A stretch of DNA of 64,000 nucleotides from Sphingomonas panacis. GTDB taxonomy: Bacteria > Pseudomonadota > Alphaproteobacteria > Sphingomonadales > Sphingomonadaceae. The number at the start of each line of letters is the position of its first letter. Position 1 is the stretch's first letter. The translations under genes were made by a program, and so were the position numbers. Shown here piece by piece: positions 26,291-34,846 of this stretch. Location: contig NZ_CP014168.1 of NCBI RefSeq assembly GCF_001717955.1, forward strand, positions 930,001 to 994,000, in the 5' to 3' direction. The notes beneath the pieces are model-generated. The model was not told the DNA's origin. It searched no databases and saw only the letters and a program-made list of their open reading frames with translations.

Positions 26291-26432
26291 GGGCATCCCT
26301 TCGGCGATTGGATGCAGCCCGCCTGCCACGCCCGGGGCGCGCGCGACACACGCTCGACCGTAGCGCGCCGCGGTTTCATATTCGTGATACCGAAAATGTG
26401 CTGCTGAGCGCTCGCCGCGCGTGAACTCCGGG

Positions 26433-26446
26433 ATCGCATACGTGAT
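26433..26446. promoter_or_regulatory. near-match to the region-B palindrome (ligase/receptor divergent region, copy a)
   Basis: ATCGCATACGTGAT matches ATCRCA-N2-TGYGAT except at one defined position. It lies in the 344-base region between the CoA ligase and the TonB receptor, which has no gene of its own. Confidence 0.4.
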
Positions 26447-26476
26447 AGCGCGGAGCCGCGACGCGAGCGCTGCGAT

Positions 26477-26490
26477 ATCAGCCTTGTGAT
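26477..26490. promoter_or_regulatory. near-match to the region-B palindrome (ligase/receptor divergent region, copy b)
   Basis: ATCAGCCTTGTGAT keeps the full TGTGAT arm and ATCA of the other. It is 44 bases from copy a, so the two may act together. Confidence 0.35.
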
Positions 26491-26634
26491 AGTCCGGCCC
26501 GGCCGTCGGCGTTGTACCACTTGACGTGAAAAAAGATGCAGGTGGCACCTGAAGGACGGCGACCTCTCATCCAAGCCGCCCGAGGCGAGTCAAAGCTCCA
26601 ATGCGCGACCGCCCGATTTAGGGGAGTTATCAGG

Positions 26635-28836
26635 ATGACCATGATCAACCGCGCCAAGTTTTGCTTGCTGGCAACCGCAGCAGGCCTCGCCATTCTTCCG
26701 GCTGCCGGGCACGCACAGACCGCAGACCCCGCACCCGCGCAGCAAACCCCGACCCCATCGATGTCCGGCGCCACCGAAGACGATAGCGACGGCTTTGAGA
26801 CGATCATTGTCACCGCAACCAAGCGCGGCCAGGCGTCGAACGTGCAGGACGTGCCCTTCGCCGTTACCGCTTTCGGCAGCAAGCAACTTGAGGATCAGCA
26901 TTTCGCGAACCTGCAGAGTCTCAGTTACAAAATGCCCAACGTCAACCTCGGCCAGGCTGGCACCACCCCGGGTTACGCGAACTTCTCGATCCGCGGCCTC
27001 GGCATCAACAGCTCGATCCCCTCGATCGACCCGACGGTCGGCGTGTTCGTCGACGGCACCTATCTCGGTATCAGCGCCGGACTCGTCTTCGGCAATTTCG
27101 ATCTCGAGGGGCTGGAAGTGCTGCGCGGGCCGCAGGGCCTGCTGTTTGGTCGCAACGTGACCGGCGGCGCGGTCGTCATGCGTACCACCACGCCGCGCAA
27201 CACTTTCCACGCCGATCTCAGCGCGCAGGTTTCATCGGGGCCGGAATATAAGGCCTCCGCCGTCATCACCGGCCCGATCATCAAGGACAAGTTACAGGCC
27301 AAGATCGCCGTCTATTATGACAAGGACGAGGGTTACTTTCACAACGATTTCAACGGGAACGACCATTTCGGCAAGAGTCGCACCGTCATCGTCCGCCCGG
27401 CTCTGCGCTTCTCGCCCGACGACAGCTTCGAAACGCTGCTGCGCTACGAATACGGCCAATATGACGGCGACGGCGCGGTCGCGACCAACCACGGCCTGTT
27501 CCCGATCAGCAGCTTCCGCGTGAACGTCGACAACGAAGGTTTCGCGCACAATTACTGGCACATGGCCTCGGTCGAAACCAACATCCCGGTCGAACTGGGC
27601 AACGGCAAGATCACCAATCTGATGTCGTACCGCGCGTATAACTCGACCGTCTCCAACGACATCGACGCATCGCCGGTGTTGGCGTTCAGCAGCGGCAACA
27701 CGACGCACCAGCAGCAGATGAGCGAGGAGCTGCGCTACGCCGGAACCTTTGGCAAGCTCGATGTGACCACGGGTCTTTATTATTTCAATCAGCAGATCCA
27801 TTATATCGAGAACCGTATCCTGGCCGGCGGCGCCAACATCGTCTCGGGCGGCGGCCGGCAGCGGCAGAACAGCTACGGCGTGTTCGCATCGTTCGACTGG
27901 CATTTCACCGACACGCTGACGCTCAACCTCGGCGGTCGCTATTCCTATGAGGAAAAGGCGGTTCGCGTCGCCAATCTGGTCCGCAACGGCTGCGACTATG
28001 CGGCACAGACTTGCAATTTCACCTTTACCGACGCGAATTCCTGGGGTGGCTTCACCCCGCGTGTCGGCATGCAGTGGAAGCCTGACGACAAGACGCAGGT
28101 CTATGCCTTCTGGTCAAAGGGCTTCCGCAGCGGCGGTTACAACTTCCGTAATGTCCTGACGCAGGTGGCACCGGGCCCGTTCGGTGACGAAGTGCAAAAT
28201 TCCTACGAAGTCGGCTTCAAGAAGGATTTCGGCAAGCTCCTGCGAGTCAATGGCGCGGCTTTCTGGAACGAGATCGATAATGTCCAACGTGAGATCCAGA
28301 TCCCGGTCATCGGCGTCGGCACTTCGCAGCAGATCGTCAATGCGGCCAATGCCCGCGTGCGCGGCGTCGAAGGCGAAGTTACGCTACGTCCCGGCGGCGG
28401 CTTCACCCTCGGCGGCCAGTTCGGCTACACCGAGGGCAGTTATACCAAGGTGCTGTTCGATCTGAACAACAGCGGCGCGATCGACGCGGTCGACTATGCG
28501 CTCCAGCTTCCGCGCCTCGCACCGTGGACCTACGGCGGGTCGCTCGGGTGGAGCCATACCTTCGGTGACTACGGCGTTGACGCGAACGCGGCCGTGAACC
28601 ACCACGACGCGGAATTTTACAACGACGCCAACACCGGCCGCCTGCGCGCCGCGACGATGGTGGACGCCAGCGTGTCGGTTCACCGCGGCCCGTACACGGT
28701 TGCCGTTTTTGCGACGAACCTGCTCAACGTAGCGACCTACAGCGCGGAAGCCCCGCTCGCGTTCTTCGCGGGTTCCACTTTCGCGCCGCTCAACAAGGGC
28801 CGCGTCATCGGCGGCTCGATCTCCGCCAAATTCTGA
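26635..28836 (+). CDS. TonB-dependent outer-membrane receptor
   Basis: A 733-residue TonB-dependent receptor. It has a signal peptide ending near AGHAQ, a TonB-box-like IIVTATKR, a plug domain (DVPFAVTAF through VLRGPQGLLFGRNVTGG) and a 22-strand-type beta-barrel ending in an aromatic residue (SISAKF). Receptors of this FecA/oar-like sphingomonad kind often import pathway substrates rather than iron. The start at 26635 has GGGGAG upstream; a second ATG lies two codons on. It is divergent from the CoA ligase and lies within the catabolic island, so uptake of the island's substrate is likely. Confidence 0.9.
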   Translation: MTMINRAKFCLLATAAGLAILPAAGHAQTADPAPAQQTPTPSMSGATEDDSDGFETIIVTATKRGQASNVQDVPFAVTAFGSKQLEDQHFANLQSLSYKMPNVNLGQAGTTPGYANFSIRGLGINSSIPSIDPTVGVFVDGTYLGISAGLVFGNFDLEGLEVLRGPQGLLFGRNVTGGAVVMRTTTPRNTFHADLSAQVSSGPEYKASAVITGPIIKDKLQAKIAVYYDKDEGYFHNDFNGNDHFGKSRTVIVRPALRFSPDDSFETLLRYEYGQYDGDGAVATNHGLFPISSFRVNVDNEGFAHNYWHMASVETNIPVELGNGKITNLMSYRAYNSTVSNDIDASPVLAFSSGNTTHQQQMSEELRYAGTFGKLDVTTGLYYFNQQIHYIENRILAGGANIVSGGGRQRQNSYGVFASFDWHFTDTLTLNLGGRYSYEEKAVRVANLVRNGCDYAAQTCNFTFTDANSWGGFTPRVGMQWKPDDKTQVYAFWSKGFRSGGYNFRNVLTQVAPGPFGDEVQNSYEVGFKKDFGKLLRVNGAAFWNEIDNVQREIQIPVIGVGTSQQIVNAANARVRGVEGEVTLRPGGGFTLGGQFGYTEGSYTKVLFDLNNSGAIDAVDYALQLPRLAPWTYGGSLGWSHTFGDYGVDANAAVNHHDAEFYNDANTGRLRAATMVDASVSVHRGPYTVAVFATNLLNVATYSAEAPLAFFAGSTFAPLNKGRVIGGSISAKF

Positions 28837-28859
28837 AGAGGTTCCGGGTGGCAAGTTAC

Positions 28860-28890
28860 GGGCCGGTGGGAGCGATACCGCCGGCCCTTT
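28860..28890 (+). terminator. terminator-like hairpin after the TonB receptor
   Basis: GGGCCGG and CCGGCCC pair over a 14-base loop and are followed by TTTCCTGTT. It begins 24 bases after the receptor stop. Confidence 0.55.
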
Positions 28891-29019
28891 CCTGTTATCA
28901 TGCTTCGCGCGCCCCGCCCGCTTTTGGAATACGATACGCAGGGGCGGACAAGGCGCTGCTCAACGGCGGCTGGCGCCCTGCCCCGATCCGCAAGGTCTCG
29001 GTTGCGCTCCTCATGAAAT

Positions 29020-29048
29020 GGCCCGCTCTCCGCGGCGGGGAGCGGGCC
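29020..29048 (-). terminator. hairpin downstream of the flavoprotein monooxygenase
   Basis: GGCCCGCTC and GAGCGGGCC form a 9-bp stem, 36 bases beyond the monooxygenase stop on the minus strand. The following tract (ATTTCAT) is a poor T-run, so termination here is plausible but not certain. Confidence 0.4.
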
Positions 29049-29083
29049 AGTTCCGTCTCAGCTTCGTCTCGCAGAGGAGAGGA

Positions 29084-30715
29084 TCAGCCGGAGGTGACGG
29101 GATCTCCCGCGCGCTCGAAGACGAAACCGGGATAACCGGCATCGGCTGCGGCCTTGCAGAGATCGGAATACGTGTTGAAGCCGCCAGTATAGATCGACAG
29201 GCCGCGCGCCTTCCCGGCGACGTTGGTACCGGTGTACCAGGTGTTGGCCTTGGACAGGAGCGTGTGCTCAGCCAGGCTGGAGACCAGCTCCATATAACCC
29301 CGCTCCGCGCTTTCGGTCGGCTCCATCGCCGCCAAGCTCTGCCCGCGCATGTGGGTGATCGCGTCGGCTATCCAGTTCACGTTCTGCTCGTTGATGGTGA
29401 AGATGTTGGCCAGCGCGGATGGACCGTTCGGGCCGCATATCATGAACAGGTTGGGAAAACCCTTCATCATCAGCCCCAGATGGGAGTGCGCTCCGCCAGC
29501 CCATTCCTCGTTGATCGTCCTGCCGTTGCGGCCAGCGACGTCGAAAGCCATCAGCGCGCCGGTCAGGCCGTCGTAGCCGGTGGCGAGGATCAGCATGTCG
29601 ATCGGGAACTCGCGCGAGGCGGTGCGCACGCCGGTCTCGGTCAGCCCGACGATCGGCTCCTTGAAGCAGTCGACCAGACTGACGTGCGGTTCGTTGTACG
29701 TCTCGTAATAATCGGTATCGAGACAGGCGCGGCGCGCGAAGATCGGATAGCCGCGCGGCTTCAGCGTCTCGGCGGTCTGGGGGTCTTTGACCACTTCGCT
29801 GATCTTGCCGCGCACGAAATCCGCGACCTGCTCGTTCGCTTGTTCGTTCTGCATCAAATCGGAAAAAGAGCCGAGCACGGTGTGCCCGCCATTCTGCCAG
29901 GCCGATTCCAGGATCGCGCGACGATGCTCGGGCGGCAGGCTGAAATAGGGGCGGTGGCCAGACGGCCGCACGCCGCCGACGAAGCTGTTGCGCGCGTGCG
30001 TGCGCATGCCGGGCAGATTGCGTTTTATCTCCGCCACGTATTCCGGCGTGTATTTGTGATTGCGCATCGGCATGGTGAAGCTTGGCGTGCGCTGGAAGAC
30101 TACGACTTCCTTGGCCTGCTTGGCGATAACCGGGATGATCTGGATACCGGTCGAACCGACGCCGACCACGCCGACACGCTTGCCTTCGTAACTAACCGGT
30201 TCCTTCGGCCAGCGACCCGAATAATACATCTCGCCCTTGAAGCTGTCGATATCCTCGAACTCGGGCACCTTTGGCACCGACAGCGGTCCGGTCGCCATGA
30301 TCGCATAGGTGGCCTCGAACGTTTGGCCGGTCCCCGTCGTGTAGATCCAGATCTGGCGCGCCTCGTCATAGGCGGCCCGCGCAACGCGGGTCTCGAACAG
30401 ATACTCCTTGCGCAGATCGTGTCGGTCGGCGACGAAATTGATGTATTCGAGGATTTCGGGCTGCGCGGCGAACTGTTCCGACCAGGACCATTCCGCGTCG
30501 ACCTCGGGCGAGAAGGTGTAGCAATAATCGATCGTTAGCAGGTCACAGCGCGCGCCGGGATAGCGATTCCAGTACCAGACGCCACCGACATTATCGCCGG
30601 CCTCGATGCCAAGCACCGACAGCCCCATTTCGCGCAGCTTGTAGACAGCGTAGAGACCGCCGATACCGGCCCCCACGACGATCGCGTCGTACCTTTTGTC
30701 CACAACTTCAACCAT
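29084..30715 (-). CDS. Baeyer-Villiger-type flavin monooxygenase with altered fingerprint
   Basis: A protein of about 543 residues with the architecture of cyclohexanone/steroid-type Baeyer-Villiger monooxygenases. It has a FAD motif GAGIGG (about residues 15-20), the GVWYWNRYPGARCD segment, a second NADPH Rossmann motif VGVVGVGSTGIQ, and ATGYD. These use NADPH and O2 to insert oxygen next to a ketone, making an ester or lactone. The fingerprint FxGxxxHxxxWP is present as FKGEMYYSGRWP (residues 159-170), with Tyr165 in place of His. It is last in the operon 34766 to 29084. The start is uncertain: ATGs at 30754 and 30727 are also in frame. Confidence 0.88.
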   Translation of the reverse strand: MVEVVDKRYDAIVVGAGIGGLYAVYKLREMGLSVLGIEAGDNVGGVWYWNRYPGARCDLLTIDYCYTFSPEVDAEWSWSEQFAAQPEILEYINFVADRHDLRKEYLFETRVARAAYDEARQIWIYTTGTGQTFEATYAIMATGPLSVPKVPEFEDIDSFKGEMYYSGRWPKEPVSYEGKRVGVVGVGSTGIQIIPVIAKQAKEVVVFQRTPSFTMPMRNHKYTPEYVAEIKRNLPGMRTHARNSFVGGVRPSGHRPYFSLPPEHRRAILESAWQNGGHTVLGSFSDLMQNEQANEQVADFVRGKISEVVKDPQTAETLKPRGYPIFARRACLDTDYYETYNEPHVSLVDCFKEPIVGLTETGVRTASREFPIDMLILATGYDGLTGALMAFDVAGRNGRTINEEWAGGAHSHLGLMMKGFPNLFMICGPNGPSALANIFTINEQNVNWIADAITHMRGQSLAAMEPTESAERGYMELVSSLAEHTLLSKANTWYTGTNVAGKARGLSIYTGGFNTYSDLCKAAADAGYPGFVFERAGDPVTSG

Positions 30716-30805
30716 TTCGCCCGCCATCTCCTGAGAGCATCCTTCGTTTTCCATGCCGCATAGGTCCGCTCGCGACCGAGGCCGCAGGCCGCCACGCCGC
30801 CAAAA

Positions 30806-31891
30806 TCACACTGGTGCGAAGCGCTGGAGGTGATGATCGGAAGAGCCATAGGCACATTCGATCATCATCAGCCGCTTGAGGTGGTGACTGATGATCAGTT
30901 CGTCGCTGAAACCGACGCCCCCGTGCAATTGCACCGCCTGCCGCCCGACGTAGAGCCCGCACTGTCCCACCCGCGCCTTGGCGGCAGACACCGCGCGGCG
31001 CCGCTCCTCCGGTCCGCGACCGAGGCTGAGCGTCGCGCGGTACATCATCGAGCGCGCCTCCTCGATCGCGACCGCCATGTCGACGGCGCGATGCTGCAGC
31101 GCCTGGAACGATCCGATCGCGACGCCGAACTGCTTGCGCGTCCGCAGATAGTCGAGCGTTGCAGCCATCGCCGCGTCCATCGATCCGACGGCTTCGGCGA
31201 TATGTGCGCAGATCGCCCGATCGACCGCAGCCTCGATCACCGGCAGCCCGGCTTCGGCGATCAGCACGCCCGCGACGCCGTCGAGCTTCAATCTGGCGTG
31301 GCGATGCTGGTCGATCGCGCGGAAGCGTTCGACCGTTAGGCCCGGGGCGTCGGCGGCGACCACGAACAGGCGGATGCCCTCCCCCGTGCGCGCGCTTACC
31401 ACGAACCAGTTCGCGCCGCCGCCATCCTCGACGTGGAGCTTTTCGCCCGTTATGCTCCAAGTCTCTCCGCTGCCCCGCGCGGTCGTCGCAACATGCGCGA
31501 GGTCATAGCCGCCATCCGGCTCCAGTAGACCCGCGGCCGCCTGCGCCGACCCTTCGCCGATCGCCGCGAGGACATGCTGCGCAGCTTCGCTGCCGCCGAT
31601 CAACGTGGGCACCAGCACGCTCGTCGCGACAAACGGCACCGGCATCAGGTGCCGCCCGATCTCTTCCATCACCGCCATGACGTCGACCGCCGAACCGCCC
31701 AGGCCACCGTCGCCTTCCGCGATCGGCAGCATCAGCCAGCCCAGTTCCGCCATCTGCGCCCAGGTCCGCGCGGCGACCGCATCGAAATCGCCGATCAGCT
31801 TGAGCCGGTCGGCGGCTGGCCAGAGATCACCTCCGAGCCGGTCGGCACCGTCCTGCAGCATCCGCTGCTCGTCAGAAAATTCGAAGTTCAT
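30806..31891 (-). CDS. acyl-CoA dehydrogenase, smaller partner
   Basis: A 361-residue acyl-CoA dehydrogenase starting MNFEFSDEQRML. It keeps the FAD-binding RTRKQFG and QLHGGVGF motifs, but its middle domain is degenerate: the usual TEPxxGSD is replaced by GLLEPDGGYDLAH. Paired genes of this kind encode the two chains of alpha2-beta2 dehydrogenases (FadE26/FadE27- or ChsE-like) known from steroid side-chain degradation, where only part of each active site is kept in each chain. Its start lies seven bases after the stop of the partner at 31899, fitting co-assembly. Confidence 0.87.
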   Translation of the reverse strand: MNFEFSDEQRMLQDGADRLGGDLWPAADRLKLIGDFDAVAARTWAQMAELGWLMLPIAEGDGGLGGSAVDVMAVMEEIGRHLMPVPFVATSVLVPTLIGGSEAAQHVLAAIGEGSAQAAAGLLEPDGGYDLAHVATTARGSGETWSITGEKLHVEDGGGANWFVVSARTGEGIRLFVVAADAPGLTVERFRAIDQHRHARLKLDGVAGVLIAEAGLPVIEAAVDRAICAHIAEAVGSMDAAMAATLDYLRTRKQFGVAIGSFQALQHRAVDMAVAIEEARSMMYRATLSLGRGPEERRRAVSAAKARVGQCGLYVGRQAVQLHGGVGFSDELIISHHLKRLMMIECAYGSSDHHLQRFAPV

Positions 31892-31898
31892 GGCGTTC

Positions 31899-33074
31899 TC
31901 ACAGGCCCAGCGCGCGGCGGGCGATGATGTTGTGCTGGATTTCGCTCGATCCGCCGTAGATCGAAGTGACGCGCGAATAGAGCGCACCCTGCATCGCATA
32001 TGGCATGTCGGCGGGGCTGGCGCCGTCGAGGGCGCGGAAGTGCGCCGCCTCCGGGCCGAGCGCGTCGATCCACAGCGCCATCCCGCGCTGGTAGAGATCG
32101 GACCAGCGCAGCTTGACCATCGACCCGCGCGGCCCGGAATCTGCGCCCGCCGCAAGATCCGCGAGCAGCCGCAGCACCATCGTCTCCAGCGCCATCGCCT
32201 CGATCTCGATCTGCGCGAGCAGCGCGCGGAATACAGGCGTCTCGATCAGCGGCACGCCGCCGACGGTTCGAGCCCGCGCCGCCTCACGCACGCCGTCCAG
32301 CACCTGCGGCAGGTGGATTGCGGTGGCGGAACTGACCATGCGCTCGCGGTCGAGCAGCACCTTGCCATATTCCCAGCCGCGCCCTTCCTCGCCGACGAGA
32401 TTGGTGACGGGCACGCGCACATCATCGAGAAACACCTCGTTGGTGTGATATTTCTCGTCCATCGTCTCGATCTTGCGAATCGTGATGCCAGGCGTCTTCA
32501 TGTCGACCAGCAGCAGCGAGATTCCCTGCTGACGCTTCGGCTCCTGCGAGGTGCGCACGAGTGTGAACATGTGGCTCGCGACCTGCGCGTAACTCGTCCA
32601 CATCTTCTGGCCGTTGATGACATAATCATCGCCGTCCCGCACCGCCGCCGTGGTGAGCGAGGCGAGATCCGATCCCGCGCCAGGCTCCGAATAACCCTGG
32701 CACCACCAGTCGTGCGCATTGATGATGCCGGGCAGATAGCGATCCTTCAGCACCTGCGATCCGTAGCTGAAGATGATCGGGCCGATCAGCTCCAGTCCCT
32801 GATGGAACTGGATCGGCGCGCCCGCGCGCGCGGATTCGCTTTCGAAGATGTAGAGTTGCGCTGGGCTCCACCCGGTGCCGCCGTATTCGACCGGCCAGTT
32901 GGGCGCCCCCCAGCCTTTAGCAGCGAGCGCCTTCTGGTAATCGATCAGTTCCTCGGGTTCGAGGCGGAGACCGGAGCGCACGCGCGTCAGCCAGGTTGCG
33001 GGTACGACCTCCGCGAGGAAGCTGCACACCTCGTCGCGAAAAGCCATTTCATCGGCGGAGAAATCGAGATCCAT
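31899..33074 (-). CDS. acyl-CoA dehydrogenase, larger partner
   Basis: A 391-residue acyl-CoA dehydrogenase with QGYSEPGAGSDLASL, the NGQKMWTSYAQ segment and a C-terminal SIYGGSSEIQHNIIARR. The base position of the family can be read in this GGSSE stretch, although the active Glu in paired enzymes varies. It would form a heteromer with the gene product at 30806 and introduce the double bond into a bulky or ring-bearing acyl-CoA. It follows the SMP-30-like gene by 58 bases in the same operon. Confidence 0.9.
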   Translation of the reverse strand: MDLDFSADEMAFRDEVCSFLAEVVPATWLTRVRSGLRLEPEELIDYQKALAAKGWGAPNWPVEYGGTGWSPAQLYIFESESARAGAPIQFHQGLELIGPIIFSYGSQVLKDRYLPGIINAHDWWCQGYSEPGAGSDLASLTTAAVRDGDDYVINGQKMWTSYAQVASHMFTLVRTSQEPKRQQGISLLLVDMKTPGITIRKIETMDEKYHTNEVFLDDVRVPVTNLVGEEGRGWEYGKVLLDRERMVSSATAIHLPQVLDGVREAARARTVGGVPLIETPVFRALLAQIEIEAMALETMVLRLLADLAAGADSGPRGSMVKLRWSDLYQRGMALWIDALGPEAAHFRALDGASPADMPYAMQGALYSRVTSIYGGSSEIQHNIIARRALGL

Positions 33075-33132
33075 GCGGGTTGACTGCCCTCCCCGCCTCT
33101 CCGAACTCCAGATTCACCCGGCTACAGGGCCA

Positions 33133-34026
33133 CTAATTCCGAATGTGATTGTCCGGAACGAAGCGGGTCTCGGGTATTCCGCGCGCCTCTAGGCCGGAAA
33201 TAGCGAGCATTCGCCCGGCGTCGGCGAGATCGGATTTGAGCCTGTGGCCGGAATCACGGATCGTCGTGACGTAGAGGGTCGCCATGTCCCGCCCACCAAA
33301 GGCCGGGCATGACGGATAGGGCAGCGGCAGGTCCACCAGAGCGACCAAATCCCCCTCGGGCGAGATGCAGGCAATCTGTCCGCTCAACACCATCGCTACC
33401 CATAACCGGCCCTCACCGTCGACGGTCGCGCCGTCCGGGGCGAGATCGTGCGCGGCGCAGTCGAAAAAGTCCTCGCGCGGGCCGATCGCGCCAGTGGCGC
33501 GATCATAAGCATGGCGGCGGATCACCCGCTCCAGACTGTCAGCGAAGTATAGCAAGCCTCCACAGGGCGAGAAACAGATCGCGTTGGTCAGCCGGAGACC
33601 GCGCACCAGTCGCACCGCGCGTCCGCCATGGTCGAGCCGCCACAGTGTCGCGAGCGCCGGCGCCTGTCCGCCATGCTGCATCGTGCCGGAAAGGAAGCGG
33701 CCCTGCCGGTCGACCTTGCCGTCGTTGAAGCGGATCGCGCCCGCGCCGATCGCTGGGCTGGCAAGCCAGTGAATCCCACCCGCGCCATCGATCAGCGCGA
33801 ACCCGTCTGCGAAAGCCGCAACGAGACCGTCTTCGGCAAGACCGATCGCCCCGACCGGGCGGTCGAACGTCCATTCGCGCTGAAGCACGCCACCGCTATC
33901 CGCCGCCAGCACCTGATTGCGGCGGATATCGACCCACCACAGCCAGGCTCGCACCGCATCCCACAACGGACTCTCGCCCAGCAGATTCGCGTGACTCCCG
34001 AACAGGGCGATAGCCGGCGCGTTCAC
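33133..34026 (-). CDS. SMP-30/gluconolactonase-family lactonase
   Basis: A 297-residue six-bladed propeller protein. The metal-binding Glu is in LLGESPLWD (about residues 15-23), with the usual TNAICFSPCGGLLYFADS and a later VDGEGRLWVAM. Family members hydrolyse lactones with a divalent metal. No signal peptide is seen. The GTG start at 34026 overlaps the stop of the AhpD-like gene (GTGA); the longer open frame to 34323 is read-through over that gene. Next to a Baeyer-Villiger-type enzyme, opening of the product lactone is the natural role. Confidence 0.88.
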   Translation of the reverse strand: MNAPAIALFGSHANLLGESPLWDAVRAWLWWVDIRRNQVLAADSGGVLQREWTFDRPVGAIGLAEDGLVAAFADGFALIDGAGGIHWLASPAIGAGAIRFNDGKVDRQGRFLSGTMQHGGQAPALATLWRLDHGGRAVRLVRGLRLTNAICFSPCGGLLYFADSLERVIRRHAYDRATGAIGPREDFFDCAAHDLAPDGATVDGEGRLWVAMVLSGQIACISPEGDLVALVDLPLPYPSCPAFGGRDMATLYVTTIRDSGHRLKSDLADAGRMLAISGLEARGIPETRFVPDNHIRN

Positions 34027-34766
34027 CCCTCCGACGCTGCCTGTACGACCGCCGGCACGCCTTCCGAACAGGCATGGAGGCCGAGATGCGCCACGAGCTG
34101 AAATACTTGCGCGATCTCCTCCGGGGCCGCCCCGAGATCGAGCGCGCGACGCGTCTCCGCGCGCACGCCTTCGGCATAAAGATGCGTCGGCGACGCCGCG
34201 AGCGCGAGGCGGATCAACGCGCGCTCGCAGGCGGTCAGGCGCGAGGTGCGATCGGCCGTTTCCAGAAGATCGCCAAGTGCCACGACCCAAGCGGGCGACA
34301 GCTTCGCCATCGTCGCAAGCCACTCCGGCTGTGTGTCATGCTGCGCGCCATAGCGCTCCATCGCGCCGGGCGCTCCTGGGGTGTCGGGCAGCACGCGCCC
34401 CGACACCGCCAACTCCTCGATCAGCGTCGTCATCCCGACCGCTACGCTGTCGATCCCCTGCATCGTCGCGATCTGCAGGACCTCGATCAGCTCGCCCGCC
34501 GCGCACCCCGCCGCCAGCGCGATGCGCACATGGATTTCCAGGCCGGCCTTGAATAGATGCGTGGCGGAGGCATCTACCGCGACATAGATCAGCTCGCGCA
34601 TCCGGGCGGAGAGTGGCCCGGTGTGCGCCGGCGTGGCGGAATAGGCGAGATACGCCTCCAGCCATTCCGGACTGTGTTCGAGCAGTCCATCGTTGAACGA
34701 AACCCAATAGCCTCGAGCCTCGATGTAGCGCTGCTTGAACGCCGCTTTCTCTTCTGCCGACCGCAT
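34023..34766 (-). CDS. AhpD-like/carboxymuconolactone decarboxylase-family protein with two domains
   Basis: A protein of about 247 residues made of two alpha-helical CMD-like domains: ARMRELIYVAVDASATHL (first) and TACERALIRLALAASPTHL (second), each followed by the typical LAAGCAAGELIEVLQ or LDLGAAPEEIAQVFQ helix. The CxxC of true AhpD peroxidase partners is missing, so a peroxidase role is unlikely. Relatives in catabolic clusters are poorly understood, and decarboxylation or lactone chemistry has been proposed. A GTG at 34808 would add 14 residues. It is the first gene of the operon, 61 bases below a perfect palindrome. Confidence 0.75.
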   Translation of the reverse strand: MRSAEEKAAFKQRYIEARGYWVSFNDGLLEHSPEWLEAYLAYSATPAHTGPLSARMRELIYVAVDASATHLFKAGLEIHVRIALAAGCAAGELIEVLQIATMQGIDSVAVGMTTLIEELAVSGRVLPDTPGAPGAMERYGAQHDTQPEWLATMAKLSPAWVVALGDLLETADRTSRLTACERALIRLALAASPTHLYAEGVRAETRRALDLGAAPEEIAQVFQLVAHLGLHACSEGVPAVVQAASEG

Positions 34767-34826
34767 TGCCGCATCTCGCGTCGCCGGGCACCGGGTGTCG
34801 ATCTCCACGCACCGAAAACCGGGTCA

Positions 34827-34840
34827 ATCACAATTGTGAT
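34827..34840. promoter_or_regulatory. perfect region-B palindrome upstream of the AhpD-lactonase-dehydrogenase-monooxygenase operon
   Basis: ATCACAATTGTGAT is a perfect 14-base palindrome between the IclR stop (34847) and the AhpD-like start (34766). It shares ATCACA/TGTGAT arms with 35716-35729. It is the best candidate binding site for the adjacent IclR protein. Confidence 0.55.
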
Positions 34841-34846
34841 GGTCGG

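Noticed and set aside
29018..30538. 506-residue plus-strand open frame opposite the monooxygenase
   Set aside because: Shadow of the flavoprotein; it has no recognisable domain.
34023..34766. Calling the two-domain CMD protein a peroxidase partner (AhpD)
   Set aside because: The CxxC redox pair of true AhpD is not present in either domain.
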